From Clostridiaceae bacterium (GTDB lineage Bacteria > Bacillota > Clostridia > Saccharofermentanales > DTU023): a stretch of DNA of 47,828 nucleotides. The position numbers and the translations under genes are program-made. The notes below the pieces were generated by a model. It was not told the DNA's origin. It saw nothing but the letters and a program-made list of their open reading frames with translations, and searched no databases. Positions 1-8,820 of the stretch are shown in pieces (position 1 is the stretch's first letter; the number at the start of each line of letters is the position of its first letter). The stretch is from assembly GCA_012799695.1 (NCBI GenBank), contig JAAZKT010000085.1, positions 1 to 47,828 of the forward strand, written 5' to 3'.

Positions 1-3000
1 GTCGTAGTTCGCCGCAAGCGTGCCGTCTTTCAAGGTGTAGTCAAATGTATTATCGCTCTTGCCCACTACAGTCTGCGAACCCGTCACGTCGTACGTCGCG
101 CCTTCGCCGGTCGCCCAGCCGTCACCGCCGACCGTCACCGTGTCGTTCGTCAGGGCCGTGCCGTCGTAAACCTTGCTGGCCGTCGCGGAGGTCAAAGTCA
201 CTTGACGCTTCGTGACCGTCAGTGTGCCGGGGACCCTCGTCACGTTCGTGAAATAGTCGGTCTGATCGACGCCGTTACCGTCCTTAATCACGTAGCTGCC
301 CACGACGTTCGCGCTGCTGCTGGCATTCGTCTGGCTGCCAATCGTTGTCGCTTCGACCGTGAACCCAGTCGGCAGACCTGTAGCAGTTACGCCTGTCTCG
401 GTCAGGGGAGTGCCGTCATAGGTCTTGATGGCGGATTGCGCGGTCAAGGTGACTTCAGATGTGTTATTGTAAGTATTGGTTGCTGTTAAACCGTCATAAC
501 TTACTTCGTAATTTTCAGGAACTTCAGGCTCAACGACATAGTATTCGTAAGCTACATCGTTGATGTCGGTCTTTCTCTGTTTACCGAAGTTCACCTTGTT
601 AGTGGTAGCGTCAACTTGAGTAGCATTTTCTACCTTTTCACCGGTTCCTGCTGTGCCGCCTTTTCTCCAAAGTTCTAAGCTTACAGAAGGTCTTGGTGTC
701 AGGCCGCCTTTCCAATCCTTGATTCCGAAAACATCCACATTGGTTAACTTGTAGTTGTATACAATGAGTCCGGATTCTTCTTTTTCAAAACCTTCCGGTA
801 CCCAATCATTCCCGTCCTTGTCTGTTTCCTTGACATAGAAAGTATAGGCATTGCCGTTTTCATCTTCACCCAAGAGGTTATTCCAATGTGCGGAATCATT
901 CCCCGGAGGAATTTTTTTGGGATCTAGGTCGGGTACCTTTTCGTCTGTGCCGGTTGTTGTTGTCCTGTACAAGGTAAACCAAACCGCAACTTTATCACTT
1001 GTATCGACTACACCACGCCAATACTTTTTCGCTTCAACTTCTTTACTATTGTGATAAGTATTAGTTACGGTGAATACATACCCTTCGCCGCTTACTACAG
1101 CTGTATAGCTGGAGTGGACAGTCGGTTCTGCTACGCGATAGGTATAGAGATCGCCTTGCTCAGTGTGGGTTGGAAGATTTTCCCAAGTATGAGTAAAGGT
1201 ATCATGGGTGCCTGAAGATGGGGTGACAACAGGTTCCTGAGTCACTTTTTCTTCTGTACCGCCTTCTGGAGTACGATACAAATCTATAACCACTCTCGTG
1301 TGATTTACTGCGTGTCCACCTACCCAATTTTTTGTAACGACTACATCTTTAACGCTACGAGTCCACTGTGCATATAGGATATTTTCCGTCTCTTGGTTTA
1401 TCCTATCGACTGTAACCTTAGTTCCAGCATTAAAGGTAGTGCCGCTTCCATCAGCCTTACTGTTCCATCCTGCAAATACATATCCAACAAGTGTAAAGGT
1501 ATTTTCAATAATAGTATGGGTTTCATTATTGGCCAAATTTATAGTGGTTGGGCCGCCTGTACCACCATTTGCATCATAGGTAATAAAGGTTCCTGTGTTT
1601 ATATCTCCCCACTGTGCTGTTAGAGTCATATGACCAGTAATCAGAATCTTACTGACGGGCTGATAGATAGTTCCATTAACAACAGGTGTTCCATTCACCT
1701 TTGTAATTTTCCAACCTAGGAAAACTTTGTCGGTGGGTGGTGTCAGGCCCGTAGGAGACTTAATTTCTGCATAGGAACCCTTGGCATATTTATTGCCATC
1801 TGTGGGCGGATTCCCGCTGCTTCCATCTCCTTCTACTGTGTTATAGGTTACTGTCAGTTTTGAATTATCAACATAATATGGGTAAAGTACTATATCACTC
1901 AAAATCAAAGTGTCAAAGTTAAAAGTAATATAGTCGTCCCCATCCTTGGTAGACCAGCCTATCCATTCATGATTTGCCGGAACTGTAACGAAATTAATGC
2001 CATCGCCTTGGGATAGGACATTGCCTTGATGGTCCTTAACCGTCGGCATATCATCGGGGCCAATTTTCTGACCATAAGTTAGGGTCTTTTCTACAGGGAT
2101 GCCCGTACCCTCTGTATTAAGGTATATGGTCCCTGCTACCACCGGAGGTGCCCATTTCGCATAGATCATCAAATTATTTGATGGCATGGTCTCCGTAGCA
2201 AAGTTGAAGGGCTCGGAACAGGCACTATCCTTATACCAGCCTTTGAAAACATATTCATCCGGTAATCCGGCCGGTTTCGGAGGCACATAGCCAGACTGAC
2301 CCGATAAGGGGGCTTCAAACTTTAATTCCTCTGTTTTCGCAACCGCATTGTAATTATAAAAGGTTAAGATGTAGCTGTTACGTGTATGTCGGATATACAA
2401 TTTAGTACTATACGATACACCCTGACCACTAGTGCCGGAGTGCCAAGTGGTGCCATTGGTACTATAGTAAGCAACTGTAAAGCCAGTGTATTTATCTCCT
2501 AGATAGAACGTTCCGCCACCACTTTTTATTTCATTGGCCTTACTCCAAGTTCCATCAAGATTTTCTTTATAGTGAGTAATGGTCGCATCAGTATCTAGAC
2601 TTCTTTGTTGTAAACGAATCGTGTCTGTTTTATTTGGGTCAAGATAGTCCTGGATTGGATCAAAGATAAATGAGTCAAGAAATGTTAATGTACTGCCTGA
2701 AGCATTCCATCTGGACCATCGAGAACTACTTGGCCAGGTATAACCATTTTGAGCAAGGGTCTGACCATAGAGACCGGTCATGGTTTGATCAATTACCCAT
2801 GATCCGCTCCATCCCGAAGATTGATATCGATAAAAATCAATGGTCAATAAATTTCTATCATAGTAGATATTCAGGATGGTCGTCCCGTCACCTTTAACGG
2901 TTACAGACTCAGATTTTGAAGCATTATAATGGAAATTTGGATAGCTCTTATTTCCATCAGCAGTTGTCGGCGACACCGTTGCTCCGGATGCTGCCGTCCT

Positions 3001-3891
3001 AACTTCGGATTCTGCAAAATCGTAGGTCTTTTCATCATTAGTTGCGTTCTTGTTATCATTGACCGATTGCTTCCAAAAGACCACGGTGTAACTCGTATTT
3101 GATTTCGGTGTCCAAACCGCGTACAAGGTTAGATTCGCAGCTAAGGGCTGACCAAAGGTATAAACTGCCCCACCTTCAGTTTCAGACCAATGGCTGAAGG
3201 TATAGCCAGGTCTGGTTGGCGCAGTCGGTTCTACTGTATTCTTACCAGGCGGAACGAATTGAGGTTCAATATAAGTTCCATTTTCACCGGAAACAAAATA
3301 CAGGTAATTACCGTTTTCAATTTTAGGCCATAAGTTTTGGTTGGCCTCTTCAATTGTGTAGTAATCTCCAACCGGTCCGTCCGTAAGAACCTGATCTTTA
3401 TACCAACCTGTGACCGCCTGCGTTGAACCAAGAGGAAGTATGACGTCAGTTGTAAAAACTTGGGTGCCCGACGTACCTTCTTTAGTCTTAAATACGCGGG
3501 CATCATCCCCGACGCAGTCCATGAAGAAGACATAATAAACTTTTTCAAATTTGGCTACAGCGTCAAACTCTTCAGTTAAGGTAACAGTAACCGCCTGACT
3601 GAAATCGATCGGATTGTCACCAACATACCAACCGATAAATTTATGGTCGGCTTTTTCAGGCGCTTCAGGCTGAAGAAGAAACTCATTGTTTTTTACAATT
3701 TGCGTCTGGACTAGTTGGCCGTCAACCTTAAAATTATAGGTATGTGTCGGTGCCTCGGGAGTAATAATCTTCATAATAGAGGATTGATCCCCCTTAATGT
3801 CTACCGCAAATACCGCTGGCGGCGTCATTTGCACCATTAATGACAATAGCAGCAGTGCCACCAGAAATAGTTTAGTCTTACTCTTTTGCAT
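1..3891 (-). CDS. Giant secreted surface protein (Listeria-Bacteroides repeats, Cna-B and MBG-like domains), 3' end outside window
   Basis: An uninterrupted reading frame of 1297 codons runs from ATG at 3891 to the left edge with no stop, so the C-terminus, where a sortase signal would lie, is not seen. AAAGGAGAGGG sits just upstream of the ATG. Residues 1-29 are a signal peptide (MQKSKTK, a hydrophobic core, cleavage near VFA/VDI). About 222-265, 540-578 and 767-842 carry Listeria-Bacteroides-type repeats (GYTFSHW, YVFKGWYKD, GYVFAGWNSKADGSG, each closing in a Y-A-x-W motif). About 845-945, 948-1045 and 1047-1138 are three Cna-B-like folds with the Lys (VTKNW, AKKYW, IKDW), the Glu (VAEP, VKET, VVEP) and in places the NTY expected for isopeptide bonds. 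From about 1140 two MBG-like repeats with KTYDGTPL and KVYDGTAL begin. It is probably a stalk-like adhesin anchored to the cell wall; ligand unknown. The DNA of the MBG part (1 to about 450) is visibly richer in G+C than the rest. Confidence 0.9.
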   Translation of the reverse strand, partial: MQKSKTKLFLVALLLLSLMVQMTPPAVFAVDIKGDQSSIMKIITPEAPTHTYNFKVDGQLVQTQIVKNNEFLLQPEAPEKADHKFIGWYVGDNPIDFSQAVTVTLTEEFDAVAKFEKVYYVFFMDCVGDDARVFKTKEGTSGTQVFTTDVILPLGSTQAVTGWYKDQVLTDGPVGDYYTIEEANQNLWPKIENGNYLYFVSGENGTYIEPQFVPPGKNTVEPTAPTRPGYTFSHWSETEGGAVYTFGQPLAANLTLYAVWTPKSNTSYTVVFWKQSVNDNKNATNDEKTYDFAESEVRTAASGATVSPTTADGNKSYPNFHYNASKSESVTVKGDGTTILNIYYDRNLLTIDFYRYQSSGWSGSWVIDQTMTGLYGQTLAQNGYTWPSSSRWSRWNASGSTLTFLDSFIFDPIQDYLDPNKTDTIRLQQRSLDTDATITHYKENLDGTWSKANEIKSGGGTFYLGDKYTGFTVAYYSTNGTTWHSGTSGQGVSYSTKLYIRHTRNSYILTFYNYNAVAKTEELKFEAPLSGQSGYVPPKPAGLPDEYVFKGWYKDSACSEPFNFATETMPSNNLMIYAKWAPPVVAGTIYLNTEGTGIPVEKTLTYGQKIGPDDMPTVKDHQGNVLSQGDGINFVTVPANHEWIGWSTKDGDDYITFNFDTLILSDIVLYPYYVDNSKLTVTYNTVEGDGSSGNPPTDGNKYAKGSYAEIKSPTGLTPPTDKVFLGWKITKVNGTPVVNGTIYQPVSKILITGHMTLTAQWGDINTGTFITYDANGGTGGPTTINLANNETHTIIENTFTLVGYVFAGWNSKADGSGTTFNAGTKVTVDRINQETENILYAQWTRSVKDVVVTKNWVGGHAVNHTRVVIDLYRTPEGGTEEKVTQEPVVTPSSGTHDTFTHTWENLPTHTEQGDLYTYRVAEPTVHSSYTAVVSGEGYVFTVTNTYHNSKEVEAKKYWRGVVDTSDKVAVWFTLYRTTTTGTDEKVPDLDPKKIPPGNDSAHWNNLLGEDENGNAYTFYVKETDKDGNDWVPEGFEKEESGLIVYNYKLTNVDVFGIKDWKGGLTPRPSVSLELWRKGGTAGTGEKVENATQVDATTNKVNFGKQRKTDINDVAYEYYVVEPEVPENYEVSYDGLTATNTYNNTSEVTLTAQSAIKTYDGTPLTETGVTATGLPTGFTVEATTIGSQTNASSSANVVGSYVIKDGNGVDQTDYFTNVTRVPGTLTVTKRQVTLTSATASKVYDGTALTNDTVTVGGDGWATGEGATYDVTGSQTVVGKSDNTFDYTLKDGTLAANYD

Positions 3892-4720
3892 GTTTCCCTC
3901 TCCTTTACAAATTACGATGAGGTTATTGTGAGATCGTTCCAGCCTGTTTAACATGGCAAAAAACATCGTCACTTCTGTAGAATTTGTTCATATCGTAATT
4001 AGATGGAGTTACATCGAGGTTACAAATCGCGTTCTTTCGCAAAAATCTTGAGTAAATTCGTTTTTTTTCGATAAAAATCGTATTTGCAATGGCCAAATTT
4101 TAGTTTTCCGTCTTGATTTTTTGTACAATTTTCGATTGTTAAATGCAGTCTAGACATCATGCAGGCTAGACATCATATTAGCCAGTCCGGACTGCTTTTT
4201 AGCAGATTTTTCCTCCGTAAAACCTAGATATAGAGCTTGGTGTCGTGTCAGATTTCAGTGGCTCCTGAATCAATGACGCCTATATTGCGGAAAGCATTCT
4301 CATTACGAATAGGCTCTTCAAATCGCTGCATAACGAAGAATTGTTTTGGAATTTCATCCTCGAATTAGCTCTGGTACCGGGAAGGGTTTGAATTGAAGTT
4401 TTGCTCAGATGGACAAGCGATGACAACAAAGGGTATCGCAGGATATATTTATTCCGTACTCGATCAAACGGGATTGATGTGCGATGGGAATGTTACCGGC
4501 GCTTTTTCTGTTTTTTTAAGTTGGCGGGTACTTTACAATGATTAGGTACGTTACTACAATACAGAGAAGCGGCAAGAGAACTTCAAACAATCATGTAGAA
4601 TGTGTGGTCGGAGATCTCAAGCTTCAAAAACTTGAGATTACTAAGTACGTCAACAAGCATTTTATGGAAGATGAATAGCTTATATTTTGAGTGGCAAATG
4701 GGCTCGGGAGAAGAATTTAG
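3892..4720. other. 829-base intergenic region with upstream signals of the surface protein and decayed sequence
   Basis: No convincing gene is present. Near the surface-protein gene, AATTACGAT (3910-3918) and ATCGTAATT (3992-4000) form a 9-base inverted repeat in what would be its leader, one arm lying next to the ribosome binding site. A very A+T-rich stretch (about 4040-4140) follows, where a promoter could sit, but no clean pair of hexamers stands out. A hairpin ATCTCAAG/CTTGAGAT lies at 4614-4638 without a T-run. Between about 4270 and 4680 there are short codon-like fragments in different frames (for example a 41-codon ATG frame at 4420-4545 without a ribosome binding site), compatible with a decayed gene that I cannot identify. 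Confidence 0.5.
4145..4176. repeat. Tandem 16-base direct repeat (two copies, one mismatch)
   Basis: GCAGTCTAGACATCAT at 4145-4160 is followed directly by GCAGGCTAGACATCAT at 4161-4176; they differ at one base. A small palindrome CAGTCCGGACTG follows at 4183-4194, then TTTTT. The first GCAGTC can also pair with GACTGC (4190-4195). It may be a regulatory site or a weak terminator-like structure; function unknown. Confidence 0.6.
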
Positions 4721-5419
4721 GTGTTGAAGGAAATTAGGGAAGAGTTCAATAGCGTGGCAATTTTCGACCTCGACGGCACGTTGCAGAAGACATTGCCTTC
4801 CATTACCATTTCAGCCAATATGACGTTGGATCATTTCGGTCTTCCCGGTTTGAGTCAAGAGACCGTTGTCGGATTTATCGGCAAGGGTGCGCGCGTACTT
4901 ACGGAGAGCGTTATGCGCCATTCGGGCATCGATGATCCCGATACCATCGAGGAAGCTTATCGCGTCTATACAAGAATATTTGACGAGCATTGTACCGATG
5001 AACTGGAGCCTTATGAGGGAGTGCCTGAGATGCTCGAACGTCTTCTAGCGATGGGTGTCGATGTCGCTGTCGTGACGAATAAGAATATGTCAATGGCGCC
5101 GCGTGTTCTGGCGACATCTTTTTCTTTGGATCTCTTTTCGGAGATTCGCGGTTTTAGTCCCGACTTTCCGCTCAAGCCGGACGCGTCCCAAACGATTGAT
5201 GTGTTGGAGAAACTCGAGGCTTCGCCCGAAAGGTCTTTCTTCATCGGCGACAGCGACATCGATGTGCTGACAGGCAGGAATGCCGGGATGCGTACGATCG
5301 CTGTCAAATGGGGTTACCAGCCGATCGAAAAGTTGGAAGCGGTAAATCCCGATTATCTCGCCGAGAGTCCGGAAGATTTGACGGCGTATATCGAGCGTAT
5401 TCTGTCGCAACAGGACTAA
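4721..5419 (+). CDS. HAD-superfamily hydrolase, phosphoglycolate phosphatase-like
   Basis: A 232-residue protein with GTG start preceded by GGGAGAAGAA. It is a haloacid dehalogenase phosphatase of the Gph/PGP type. Motif I is FDLDGTL (residues 15-21, nucleophile and general acid Asp), motif II is VVTNK, and motif IV is FFIGDSDIDVLTGRNAGM (magnesium-binding acidic residues). The region between motifs I and II is the helical cap of subclass IA. Such enzymes dephosphorylate small phospho-compounds in the cytoplasm; 2-phosphoglycolate from DNA repair is the classic substrate, but the sequence does not fix it. It is a single gene, and its TAA overlaps the stop of the convergent acyl-CoA synthetase gene. 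GTG at 4721 is the best start because the fold begins about 12 residues later. Confidence 0.85.
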   Translation: MLKEIREEFNSVAIFDLDGTLQKTLPSITISANMTLDHFGLPGLSQETVVGFIGKGARVLTESVMRHSGIDDPDTIEEAYRVYTRIFDEHCTDELEPYEGVPEMLERLLAMGVDVAVVTNKNMSMAPRVLATSFSLDLFSEIRGFSPDFPLKPDASQTIDVLEKLEASPERSFFIGDSDIDVLTGRNAGMRTIAVKWGYQPIEKLEAVNPDYLAESPEDLTAYIERILSQQD

Positions 5420-7167
5420 GGTCGTTCTGTCGCGTCTCGCCTTTGGAGTTCCATCTCTTCGAGTTTTCTGGCGTCAATCTTGCCGATGGCAGTTTTTGGA
5501 AATTCGTCGATATATTCAATTTCTTCCGGAACGGCGTAGCGCAAAAGTTGTTGTCGGATGGTCTCCTTAATTTTTTCTTCGAGAAGCTCTCTATCGGTTC
5601 CCTCACGGACACTGACAAACACTTTGACGACTTGCATTTTGTACGGGTGCGGTATGCCGATCGCGGCCACTTGCAAGACTTCAGGGAGCTCCGCGATGAG
5701 CGTCTCGACTTGTGAAGGATAGACGGGAACACCCGATACTTTGATCATCCTCTTGATTCTGCTTAAAAAATGATAGAATCCGTCGGGATCGCGCAATCCG
5801 ATGTCGCCGGTCTCCACCCAGTATTCACCGTCCTCGTGCTTTCTAATGGCGTTTGCCGTAGCCTCGGGGTCGTTCAAGTAGCTTTTCATGACCGTTGGTC
5901 CCGAGACGCATATCATGCCCGTCTCGCCATCGGGAAGAGTTTCTCTCGAGACAGGATCGACAATTTTCATCTTCATGCATGCGAGCGGAAAGCCGATGCC
6001 GTTGCGATCGGATGTTCGGTCATGCGAAAGGCTGCAAACGGTTACGGTCTCCGTCAGACCGTATCCCTCTCGCAGTTTGCACGCAGAGCCGTGCTCGGAT
6101 AGAAAATGATCAAAACGCGTCTTCAGCTCGGGCGTGAGCGTGTCACCGCCACAGAATAGCGCCTTGAAACATGAGAAGTCGACGTCCTTCATCGCGGGTG
6201 AGTTGAGTATGCCTTCGAAAAGTGTCGGGACACCTGCCATCAGGGTCGGTCGATGTTTTTTGATGACTGAAGCCAGTGCGTCAGGAGAAAACTGCGGGAC
6301 GAGTATACAACATTGACCATTGACCAGCATCGAGTGCATTCCGATACATAGTCCGAAACCGTGAAAAAGAGGAAGAATTGTGATCATCGAATGTCCTGTG
6401 ATCGTGAGGTCACCGGGTTGTTCGCCGATTGCCCATACGATTTGGTAGGCGATCACATTGAAATTATGGTCGGACAGTTCAATGATTTTAGGATCCGCAG
6501 TCGTTCCCCCGCTATGCAAATAGACTGCGACCCGATGTGGATCTCCGTGCTCGGAGAGGTTGACGGAGGAAGTTGAGACTCCTTTTTTGATCATGTCTTT
6601 CCACAAGATCCAATGTTTGCTTTGGGGCATCGTTTTGAGAGCTTTACGCCCCTTTGCCAACCATAAACCGAGTCGGCTGATCGTGTCACCTGATCCGGCC
6701 AAGGGGACGACGACTACACGTTCGAGAGAGATCGTGTCGCATTTTTCTTCGAGTTGCGAAGCGAGACGCGGGAGAAAGAGCTCGGGGAAAGCCAAAAAAC
6801 GGCTACCCGTCGAGGTCATGGAATCGATCACGATTGCCGGGGGCGCAAGCGGGTGAATCATGTTACAGATGCCTCCCAGACGGTTGACGGCGTAGAACAG
6901 AACGACCGTCTCGGGGATGTTCGGCATGCAAAAGGAGAAGACATCACCTTCCTTGAAACCGATGGCAAGGAGGCCGCGAATACATGCGTCGATACGCTCG
7001 TTTAATTCACCGTACGTGATGTGGTCGCCGAGAAACGAGATCGCTCTTTCGTTAGGTCGAGACGCACAAACGCTTTCAACAAACTCCGACATTGTTTTTT
7101 CAGGAATATCGAAAGTCTCGCGAAAAGACGAATCTATAACAGTCGGATCGGGGAATTGTTTTGGCAA
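5416..7167 (-). CDS. AMP-dependent acyl-CoA synthetase/ligase
   Basis: A 583-residue member of the ANL (acyl-CoA synthetase, NRPS adenylation, luciferase) superfamily. The start is TTG at 7167, supported by TAGGAGG nine bases upstream and by no nearer ATG. Visible motifs in order: the phosphate-binding loop as HSGGTTADPK (one Gly replaced by Ala), the A5 motif GYGLTETV, the A7 motif TGDIG, the hinge motif FLSRIKRMIKVSG and the catalytic lysine region TAIGKID close to the C-terminus. All core residues for adenylate formation seem present. The likely reaction is ATP-dependent activation of a carboxylic acid, probably a medium or long fatty acid, to acyl-CoA. It is monocistronic, divergent from radA, and tail to tail with the HAD phosphatase with overlapping stops. 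Substrate cannot be read from sequence. Confidence 0.88.
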   Translation of the reverse strand: MPKQFPDPTVIDSSFRETFDIPEKTMSEFVESVCASRPNERAISFLGDHITYGELNERIDACIRGLLAIGFKEGDVFSFCMPNIPETVVLFYAVNRLGGICNMIHPLAPPAIVIDSMTSTGSRFLAFPELFLPRLASQLEEKCDTISLERVVVVPLAGSGDTISRLGLWLAKGRKALKTMPQSKHWILWKDMIKKGVSTSSVNLSEHGDPHRVAVYLHSGGTTADPKIIELSDHNFNVIAYQIVWAIGEQPGDLTITGHSMITILPLFHGFGLCIGMHSMLVNGQCCILVPQFSPDALASVIKKHRPTLMAGVPTLFEGILNSPAMKDVDFSCFKALFCGGDTLTPELKTRFDHFLSEHGSACKLREGYGLTETVTVCSLSHDRTSDRNGIGFPLACMKMKIVDPVSRETLPDGETGMICVSGPTVMKSYLNDPEATANAIRKHEDGEYWVETGDIGLRDPDGFYHFLSRIKRMIKVSGVPVYPSQVETLIAELPEVLQVAAIGIPHPYKMQVVKVFVSVREGTDRELLEEKIKETIRQQLLRYAVPEEIEYIDEFPKTAIGKIDARKLEEMELQRRDATERP

Positions 7168-7399
7168 GGTATGAGTCCTCCTATTCAGAGCGCGCTAAGT
7201 GATGCGTTTTAGATGCTTTAATGTTTGAACTATGGGTACGTGATCCGTTAGCACGCGATGACGTAATTATCGTTCAGTCAATTACTTATACTTTTTGAAG
7301 TATTGATTATCATTCTATCATTTCAGCCGGTGTTAACCTATACTTAAACCTATAAATACCGGAGTATGACGAGAATATAAAAAAAAGGAACGGGAGAGG
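7168..7399. promoter_or_regulatory. Divergent control region between acyl-CoA synthetase gene and radA
   Basis: This 232-base A+T-rich region must hold promoters for both directions. An inverted repeat ATACTT-TTTG-AAGTAT at 7288-7303 could be an operator. TTGAAG (7296-7301) followed by TATCAT (7317-7322) is a poor, short-spaced promoter candidate towards radA. Nothing clearer is seen. Confidence 0.35.
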
Positions 7400-8797
7400 A
7401 TGTCGAAGACAAGGAAAATATACGTCTGTAGCGAGTGTGGACACGAGACGAGCGGATGGCTCGGTCGATGTCCGACCTGTGAAGCGTGGAACTCGTTTTC
7501 CGTTGTACATGAGATGCCTGCAAAGGCGTCAAGTGTTCGTACAGGCAGCTGGTTGCCGGGCACCGATGATGTGGAGCGTGCCGAGGTAATCGACTTATCC
7601 AAAGTGGAAGCTGAAGAGACGCGCAAAATACCGACAAATATTAGCGAACTTGATCGTGTGCTCGGCGGTGGACTCGTCCACGGATCGCTGATTCTGCTTG
7701 GCGGCGATCCGGGTATTGGAAAATCGACTCTTGCGTTGGAGATTTTGGGTCGTATTCCCGACGGAGAGATCCTCTATGTCAGCGGTGAGGAGTCGGAAAC
7801 GCAGATAAGGATGCGCTGCGAACGTCTGGAGCTCAGCGACAAAGCGATCCCCCTTCTGACAACGACCAACTTCTCGACGATTGAGAGAATTTTGCTTGAA
7901 CGGCGACCGTCGGTCGCGGTGATCGACTCAATTCAGACCGTTTATTCCGATGATTTAACAACAGCGCCAGGTTCCGTCTCGCAAGTGAGGGAAGCGGGGA
8001 TGGGGCTCTTACGTATCGCCAAAAGCTGCGGAATCACGATTCTGATGACGGGGCATGTAACGAAAGAAGGCGCCATCGCCGGGCCGCGTGTGTTGGAGCA
8101 TATGGTCGACACCGTACTTTATTTTGAAGGAGAGAGAGACAGCTCGCTGCGCATTCTTCGCTCCGTGAAGAATAGGTTTTATGCGACGGACGAAATTGGC
8201 ATTTTTGAGATGACGGAGAAGGGGCTCGTTTCCGTCGACCAAGCGACGAGCCTTTTTATCGACGGTAAACCCAGAAATGTAGCAGGTTCCGTGGTCACCG
8301 CTATTCTGGAAGGGTCGCGCCCACTTTTATTGGAGTTGCAGGCACTGACTGTTTCGTCGAATTATGGTTCGCCGATCAGGATGGCGCAGGGAATTGATCG
8401 TTCTCGCCTGATCATGTTGATGGCGGTGGCAGAAAAGAAGACGAATCTCGATTTCAGTTCGCTGGACGCGTACATTAATGTGACGGGCGGTATGAGGATC
8501 CGAGGGACTTCCGCCGATTTGGCGATATTGGCGGCACTGTTGTCGAGTGTCCGAGACGAACCGTTGGGACTTGAAGGTATCGTGCTCGGAGAAGTGGGAC
8601 TTACGGGTGAGGTGCGCTCCGTTTCGCGTATCGCCGATTATCTCGAGGAGGCATACCGCGCCGGATGGACGCGCTTTGTCGTACCCGCCTCCGCGCGCAC
8701 AAGATTGCGCCGTTTTGAAAAAGAGCGCGACGTACGCGTATACTACGTAAGTGAGTTGAACGAAGCATTTGATTTATTGTTTTCGAAGGAAAGTTAA
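7400..8797 (+). CDS. radA: DNA repair protein RadA
   Basis: A 465-residue RadA (Sms), the usual length. Order of parts: an N-terminal C4 zinc finger with C10-x2-C13 and C24-x2-C27; a RecA-like ATPase with Walker A GGDPGIGKST at about 101-110; the RadA signature KNRF at about 255-258; and a C-terminal Lon-protease-like domain. RadA is an ATP-driven helicase loader or branch-migration factor in recombination and repair and, in transformable Gram-positives, helps incorporate incoming DNA. AAAGGAACGGGAGAGG precedes the ATG. The stop overlaps a possible ATG (TAATG) of the ispD frame, so radA and ispD are one operon, as in many Firmicutes. Confidence 0.96.
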   Translation: MSKTRKIYVCSECGHETSGWLGRCPTCEAWNSFSVVHEMPAKASSVRTGSWLPGTDDVERAEVIDLSKVEAEETRKIPTNISELDRVLGGGLVHGSLILLGGDPGIGKSTLALEILGRIPDGEILYVSGEESETQIRMRCERLELSDKAIPLLTTTNFSTIERILLERRPSVAVIDSIQTVYSDDLTTAPGSVSQVREAGMGLLRIAKSCGITILMTGHVTKEGAIAGPRVLEHMVDTVLYFEGERDSSLRILRSVKNRFYATDEIGIFEMTEKGLVSVDQATSLFIDGKPRNVAGSVVTAILEGSRPLLLELQALTVSSNYGSPIRMAQGIDRSRLIMLMAVAEKKTNLDFSSLDAYINVTGGMRIRGTSADLAILAALLSSVRDEPLGLEGIVLGEVGLTGEVRSVSRIADYLEEAYRAGWTRFVVPASARTRLRRFEKERDVRVYYVSELNEAFDLLFSKES

Positions 8798-8820
8798 TGA
8801 ACGGCGGAGGTTTTGGAAGA

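Noticed and set aside
202-3548. Small open frames on either strand within the surface-protein gene
   Set aside because: They lie inside the 1297-codon minus-strand frame, have no ribosome binding sites and show no family features.
4145-4176. CRISPR array
   Set aside because: The two repeat units are directly adjacent without spacers, and there are only two.
4614-4638. Hairpin before the HAD gene as a terminator
   Set aside because: The 8-base stem has no T-run on either strand and no gene directly upstream on the plus strand.
5304-5732. Minus-strand 142-codon frame overlapping the end of the HAD and acyl-CoA synthetase genes
   Set aside because: It overlaps two well-supported genes in other frames, and its Arg/Ser-rich sequence is typical of a shadow frame.
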